From Cryptomeria japonica (Eukaryota > Streptophyta > Pinopsida > Cupressales > Cupressaceae), in contig NC_081405.1 of assembly GCF_030272615.1 (NCBI RefSeq), positions 649,485,420 through 649,549,419 on the forward strand: 64,000 bases of DNA. The letters are read 5' to 3'. The position numbers were made by a program, and so were the translations under genes. The number at the start of each line of letters is the position of its first letter. Position 1 is the first letter of the stretch. Under the pieces are notes generated by a model. The model searched no databases. It saw nothing but the letters and a program-made list of their open reading frames with translations, and was not told the origin of the DNA. Below, one piece after another: positions 58,220-64,000 of this stretch.

Positions 58220-58331
58220 CATTAAATTTAATATTGTTTATTGCTCTAATAATCCAATGAAATGTTTGTATTGATATCTGTATGAATGAAAATTTGAAAT
58301 AGCCAGTGATCGTAATGAAATGTTTGTATTA
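58220..58331. repeat. Minisatellite-like flank, piece left of LINE 2
   Basis: Related to 1721-2530 and 46375-47100 (attgtttattgctc, then aatgaaatgtttgtatt). It ends at 58331, where LINE 2 begins, and resumes at 62742. Confidence 0.75.
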
Positions 58332-61300
58332 TATCTTGGAATAACTATAACATTGAGGTTGAGCTAGTTGCTTCTATTGTAAACTGGATGTTGGCCTGGG
58401 TTAAAAGCAAGCTTTCAAAGGTTAAGTTTTGGCTTTTTAATATTTATGCTCCTCCTGGTATTCAAAGGAAATCTAAATTATGGGGAGATCTTAAGAGAAT
58501 TTCCTTCCCTTTAAGGCATGGTCCCTTTATAATCTTTGGGGGGGATTTTAATGCTATCACTAACTTGGGAGAAAAGAAAGGAGGTATTCTTCCTCATTAA
58601 GGACATGGGTCTTTTTGATTGTCAGTTTCAGAATGGGATTTTCACATGGACAAATATGCAAAGAGATTTTTCTTAGATTGTGGAAAGGTTAGACCGGTTT
58701 TTGTTATTAGATGTTTGGATTGATTCAAAGTTCGAATTTTTTTCCTCTATTCTTCCAGTTTCGAGGTTAGATCATTTTCCAATTTCCCTATCAATTCTGA
58801 AAGATAAAGCTCCTTTTAAGTCACCCTTTAAATTTGAACCTATGTGGTTTAGAGATTCTTCTTTTTTGCCTTTGCTCAAAAAATGGTGGAGTTCTGCTCC
58901 TTAATGCTCTAGATCCCGAATGTTTCAGATTGTTAAGAAGTTAAGATTTTTGAAATTTAATATTAGAGAATGGAATATCTTGCATTTTAAGAACATTTTT
59001 CAGGAAAAACAAAGGATTCAAGATATGATTGAATGTCATAATTCACATGTGATTCAACATGTTATGGTGCCTCTTGTATTTGATGAACTAAAATTGCTAA
59101 AAGTAGAGCTTGAAGAAGTTTTGTCCAGAGAAGAAATCTATTGGAGACAGAAATCGAGGGATATCTGGCTTTCAGATGGTGATAGAAATACAAAGTTTTT
59201 TCACTCCTCAACAAAAATGAAGAGAAGTAAAAATAGGATATCTTGTATTGAGTGTCTAAATGGCAAACTGTTAACAGAATAGGAGGATATTGTTTCAGAG
59301 GCAGTTAGGTTTTTTAAGTCACTATTATCTTCGGAGCATGAAGATCTTCATAATAACATTTCTTCTAATATTCCTTCTTTGGTATCTTTAGAAGATAATA
59401 AAATGTTGATGTCTCCTTTTTCTTTGGATGAAGTTAAGAATTTGTTTTTGCAATGAACCCTAATAAGGCTCCAGGACCAGATGGCTTTACTCCTTTATTT
59501 TTTCAGAAATGCTAGGATTTTGTGGGAAATGATGTTTTATTGGCCCTTGAGGAAGCTAGAAGGAATAGGTTTGTTTTGAAAGAGTTTAATAGTACAATGA
59601 TTGCAATTATTCCTAAAAAAGAGGTTACCAGGACATTTGTTGATTTTCGCCCTATTGCTTTATGTAATACTTTGTACAAGATTTTTACCAAGGCTATTTC
59701 TTTAAGGTTGGCTAAAATTTTACCTAAGATCATTTCCTTAGAACAAGGGGGTTTTGTTCCAGGAAGGGAGATAGCAGAGGGAGCTATAGTGGCACATGAG
59801 GTTCTGCATTCTATTTCTACTTAGAGAATCCCGGTCATGATCCTCAAATTAGATATGATGAAAGCATATGATAGAGTAGAATGGGGAGTGTTGTGTGTTG
59901 TTCTACTTAAATTGGGCTTTTCCAAGGCATGGGTCAAATGGATTCGTGCTTGTATTTCTTCTGCAAGGTTCTCGGTTCTAATTAATGGCTCCCCTATCTC
60001 CTTTCTTGTTCATTCTTCTAGCTGAAATGTTCAGTTGGGCTATAAGAGCCGCTAAGCTGGGAGAGCTTTGGAAGGGAATTAGGATTCAAAATGTTCCACA
60101 AAGCATTTTGCATTGCTTGTTTGCAGATGATACCTTCTTATTTGGTCAGGCCTCTTTGGGTGAGGCAAGAGTGATAAAGGGGATAATACAGAATTATGCA
60201 TCCTTTTCTGGTCAAAGAATCAATGTTGATAAGTCAAAGATTTTTTTCCTTCATGCTTCACAATTGGTTTAGGATAGATTGAAGATTTTTTGGGGATTTG
60301 CATCTGGAAATCTTCCTTGTTCTTATCTTGGTATACCTTTCTTCATTAAGAAGGATAGAGTTGAGTTTTGAGATAAGATCATTTCAGTTATCTCTAGAAG
60401 GATCCTATCCTGGAATCATAGATGGTTATCTTTGGCTGGTAAGATTGTTCTTATTAAGTTTGTCCTAAATGATGTTCCTATTTATCTCATGTCTATTTTG
60501 TATTCTCCGAAAGCGGCTCTTGTTAGTTTGCAAGATACTCTTAGGTCCTTCCTTTGGAGTAATAATAAAGATGGTAAGAAAAAACTCCCTCTAGTAGCAT
60601 GGGATAAACTTTGTTTGCCTAAAAACCTTGGGGGCACAGGCATTAGGAATCTGGAAAGTCAGAATTTAGCCTTAGGTGCTAAGTTGGTTTGGAAATTGTA
60701 TGAGAGACCATTCTCCTTTTGGGCACAAATTATGTTTGCTAAATATTTAAATAACGGACCAAGAGAACATGTTTTTCAAGTTTCTAATTTACCGTTTGGT
60801 TCAGCTATTTGGAATTTTCTATGTAAATGTAGATCAGTGATTTTGCCTCATCTCTCATGGATTGTTCATAATGATAGAAAGGTCAGGTTTTGGGAGGAAG
60901 TTTGGAATTGACATCCCCCTCTGGTGAACTCGAGGGATTGGTCTCCTTTAATTTCCACTCTTTCTTCCCTTTGGGGTGTCTTTGTGGCTGATTATTTTGA
61001 AATTGAGTATAGCGGGAATCTTAAGGTGGCAAAATGGAAATCAATTGAGTTTTTAGATATTGATCAAAATGAAAAATTGGAATATGAAAAGATGTTGGTT
61101 TTGAGAGTAATAATTCTTTCTGATGCTGACGATGAGCTTATCTGGACAAGGAATATCTCTGGTAAGTAAACAATTAAGGATGGCTATAATTCTCTCTTGG
61201 TTGCTAAAGATTTATCTACTTGGCCATACAAGTTGTTTTGGCATATGACTTGCCTCCCAAAGGCTGGTGCTTTTGCTTGGTTAGCAGTGTAGGACAGGGT

Positions 61301-62741
61301 CCTTACAGGAACAGGCTAGGTATTACTGCAGTATTTTCTTGTGTATTTTGTAATAAAAATTTAGAGTCCTCTGCACACTTGTTTCTTCATTGTGATTTTG
61401 CCTATGCTTGTTGGCAGTGGTTGTTTGAAAAGCTTAATCTTTCCTTTGTTATTGGTAAGGATCTCCTTTCCCACTTTAAAGCCTGGCCTCTCTTGTTTGC
61501 CTCATCTTTCTATGCATGTCTTTGGATTATTTCTCCATCTATTATGATTTGGAATATTTAGTTAGAGTGTAATAATAAGATTTTTAAACAAACAAGTTCT
61601 TCCTTGGCTGAGGTTTTATTAAGGATTGAATCTTCCATCTCTGAAGTTGCTTTGTCTTTTATCTATAAGAATTTGGAAACCCTTACCTCTTTTTCTCATT
61701 GGGATGGTAGGGTAAGTCGAGTTTGGAGAATGTTATCAATTGTACCTTCTCATGGATCTATTTTAAATAAGACTAATGCTATAAGTAAGAAAAATTTTGC
61801 TTGCTAGAAACCTCCTCCGCAAGGGCACTTTAAATTGAATTTTGATGGTGCTTCTCATGGGAACCCTAGCCTGGCAGGGGTAGGTATGGTAATTTATGAT
61901 CATAAGGTATGATTTATTCAGGCTCGTTGTCATGTGATTGGTTTCAAGTCTAACAATTTTGCAGAATTATTTGCTTTGTCCTATATCTTGGGGAATTAAG
62001 GACTTGATAATTGAGGGTGATTCTATTGTTATTATTCAAAATGTCATGAAAAAGAAGTCGAATTGTTGGCAATTACAATATGTACTTGATCATATTTTGC
62101 AAAAATTAGACTTTTTTGATTCCTTCTTGATTTCCCACTGTTATAGGGAAGTGAATAAGATTGCAGATTTCTTGGCTAATTTAGCCATTGACAGTGATGC
62201 TAATATGCGGGAGGTAAGTGTGGTTGAGATCCCTTCCTCGGTTTTGGAATTTTTGAAGTAAAGAAGGGCATATTTGTTGTCTTCATCAACATCCTTATTT
62301 GGTGTGGGTTCTGCTATGCTTGATCACAATGTTTATTTTGACAGGGTGTCTGATTATGGTTTCATTTCTGCTATGTGGTATCATTCTAACTAGTGGTTGG
62401 AGAATTGTGTTTCATATACAGGGGTGGTTCAGACTGGTGTTTTTTGGTAGCATTGGATATGCATCCTTCAGTGATCATACTTTAAGCTTCCTTCTATAGA
62501 CTTCTATTGGCGGCTTCCTTTATATCTAATGCGGCTTATGAAATTGGGATGGGTTTTTTGATGTACTATGCCAATGGGCATTTGGTATTGGGTAGAATAG
62601 GGTTGTGTTACTTAAGCAATACTAAATTGTTTTCTTATTGGCTCTTTCCCTTCAGTGCTTTTTGAACTAGACATAAAAAAACTTTTAAAATTTAATATAG
62701 TTCAGTGGTTCTATCCACTTTTATCAAAAAAAAAAAAAAAA
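58332..62741 (+). mobile_element. 5'-truncated plant L1 LINE with RNase H domain
   Basis: ORF2 starts within the endonuclease (N-I-Y-A-P-P-G, 58437; G-G-D-F-N-A-I, 58539). RT follows with N-K-A-P-G-P-D-G-F-T-P (59462), F-V-D-F-R-P-I-A-L-C-N (59637), [13 protein letters not shown] (59845) and the catalytic F-A-D-D (60119). A zinc-binding C-x2-C..H..H-C region (C-V-F-C-N-K, L-F-L-H-C, about 61340-61395) and a C-terminal RNase H (L-N-F-D-G-A-S-H-G-N-P, 61837) complete it. The usual G-x-R-Q-G-D-P stretch is deleted: I-N-G-S-P joins directly to L-S-P-F-L-F near 59985. The 3' UTR ends ttcagtggttctatccactt then poly(A) (62726-62741). Flanking aatgaaatgtttgtatta at 58314-58331 and 62755-62772 may be the target duplication. 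Confidence 0.92.
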
Positions 62742-63034
62742 CGTTAGTGATTAGAATGAAATGTTTGTATTAAGTTCTTTACTAATGAAAATTAGAAATT
62801 GTTAGTGATTCATTATTCTAGACAATTTCATGACAAAGAAGAAAAGGCTGATCTAATATGACAAAACATTACAATGAATGTAACTCAAAGCAACAGTATA
62901 TATCATGATAATCCAATGAAATAATTCTTGTACTAATGAACATTAGTAATGATCAGTGATTAAAATGAAATGTTTGTCTAACATGACAAAACATTAAAAT
63001 GAATGTAACCCAAAGTAACAGTATATATCATTTT
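62742..63034. repeat. Minisatellite-like flank, piece right of LINE 2
   Basis: Continues the repeat interrupted at 58331, with the modules gacaaaacattacaatgaat, cagtatatatcat and aatgaaatgtttgt present twice or more. Stops abruptly at about 63034. Confidence 0.75.
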
Positions 63035-64000
63035 TTGCACTTTGGGTGGTTGGGGTTGCTTGGTTTTGGTTTCTTTTTGTTCCCGTTTTTTGGTGATTGA
63101 GGCTATGTTCTATGTACGATTGGCAGATTTGGAAGTTTTTAGCTCTTCCATCACGATAGTTGGTTGCATTGGTTCTTTTCGGTTTATTGGGACTAGTTTA
63201 TATCGCTTTCTATGGTAATCATTAGATGTTGGGGTTTAGCTTAAGTACTTGCTCTACCTTTTATGCCAATCATGTTTTCTTGCAAGTAGTGGTGGGTGAT
63301 TGTGTCATGATTTTTGAGTTTCACGTTCTGCGCATTGGTCCATTGAATGAATCTTTATGCTTTGCGGGTATAATATTGGTGAGTCATTTGCTTCATTGAT
63401 TGGGTTTGTTGTATGTGAAGCATTTTTTCATCATTCAAAGGTGTTATCTGGCTGGGTATTCTCTTCTTATGATATTTTGATAATCATATAATGATAACCC
63501 CCGCTCTATTATATATCTTGGATGGGTGTTCAGGTATGGCTCATATTTGTTTGTTTCTTTTTTTGGATTATGCAATGCTTAGCAGGATGTGGAATCTATT
63601 GGGCAAAATTGGTGGGTTGTGGATTCTTCTGAGAAATTGGAAAATGCAATGTTTTGGGTGGGGTAAATGGCTCCTTGTCATGTTGTTACTCATTTGGCTA
63701 CTTCTATGGATCATTATATGGATTGGTTTCACCCTGTTTCCTGAAGGTTGTCTTCATCTTCTGGTACTCCTTATGTGGATAGGTTTATGTATGCTAACCA
63801 TTTTCATGTTGTCAGGTCTACTTCTCCTTGGTTCCCTCTTTGTTGTGTTTTTTGTTCTCTGCAGATATCTGGACTCATGTGGTGCATAAGTGGATTAATG
63901 TTTGGGGATGCCATTGAACTTGGCTGCATTTTTGGGATGATATCCTCTCTACAAAATTACTAATTCAAGCTTTCTGTAAAAGCTTCCTTTATATCTAATG
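63035..64000 (+). mobile_element. Possible 5'-truncated LINE 3' region, cut by window edge
   Basis: Unrelated sequence begins abruptly inside the minisatellite at about 63035. The last 19 bases before the window end (gcttcctttatatctaatg) are identical to a stretch in the 3' UTR of LINE 2 (62513-62531), and the G/T-rich style resembles that UTR. No coding motif was found; the 132-codon hydrophobic ORF has no recognised domain. Confidence 0.35.

Noticed and set aside
58314-62772. Certain target-site duplication of LINE 2
   Set aside because: The 18 bp match aatgaaatgtttgtatta on both sides is also a recurring module of the minisatellite it landed in, so the duplication cannot be told apart from the repeat.
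63491-63889. Hydrophobic 132-codon ORF as a membrane protein
   Set aside because: T/G-rich composition gives Leu/Trp/Ile-rich translations; an overlapping frame is also open and there is no family resemblance.

Overview
This window looks like nuclear DNA of a land plant with a large, repeat-filled genome. A gymnosperm is the best guess: the sequence is AT-rich, plant Ty1/copia, Ty3/gypsy-like and RNase H-bearing LINE elements dominate, insertions are nested several deep, and one candidate gene carries a ~21 kb intron made of transposons. The species cannot be read from the sequence. There are no bacterial features, and I saw no tRNA or rRNA genes.

The only cellular gene family I can identify is a minus-strand cluster of DUF2431 / BMT5-like genes (SAM-dependent, related to 25S rRNA uridine-N3 methyltransferases). 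It lies in two paralogous blocks. The left block has a leader exon at 25.46-25.61 kb, copy B (exons 2-3) at 3.82-4.57 kb, decayed copy A at 2.53-3.33 kb and a minisatellite-like 3' flank at 1.72-2.53 kb. The right block has a leader exon at 57.22-57.37 kb, copy D (51.40-52.02 kb), another leader exon (50.84-51.01 kb), copy C (47.13-48.97 kb) and the same 3' flank (46.1-47.1 kb). A further piece of that flank occurs at 58.2 and 62.7-63.0 kb. Copies A, C and D are broken. Copy B has no visible lesion, and its three exons join in phase if intron 1 spans 20.9 kb.

That intron (4.6-25.5 kb) holds a nested stack. The outer layer is a plus-strand, gag-only, non-autonomous Ty3-like element with LTRs over 3 kb (4.63-24.34 kb). 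Inside it is a Ty1/copia element (9.3-18.7 kb). Inside that is a 4,175 bp non-coding TG...CA insertion (11.3-15.5 kb), which carries five evenly spaced ~20 bp palindromes. The right block has a minus-strand copia element (52.0-56.9 kb) that removed most of exon 2 of copy D. A 932 bp solo LTR with a perfect 5 bp target duplication interrupts copy C.

Between the blocks (26-46 kb) the DNA is mostly AT-rich relics: a polypyrimidine tract, a PPT-plus-LTR-like sequence (31.7 kb), a GT/ATGT microsatellite (33 kb), a multi-exon transposase-like pseudogene with D-F-x-E-N-Y and G-H-G-K-G motifs (34.1-37.2 kb), an unrecognised minus-strand coding relic (39-40.1 kb), a 1.7 kb microsatellite that repeatedly switches strand polarity (40.6-42.3 kb) and Ty3/gypsy integrase relics (43.6-45.2 kb). 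LINE relics lie at the left edge (minus strand) and at 58.3-62.7 kb (plus strand, 5'-truncated), with a possible third at the right edge. Almost all long ORFs in the microsatellites and LTRs are spurious. All family calls were made by reading motifs by eye; no database search was possible.
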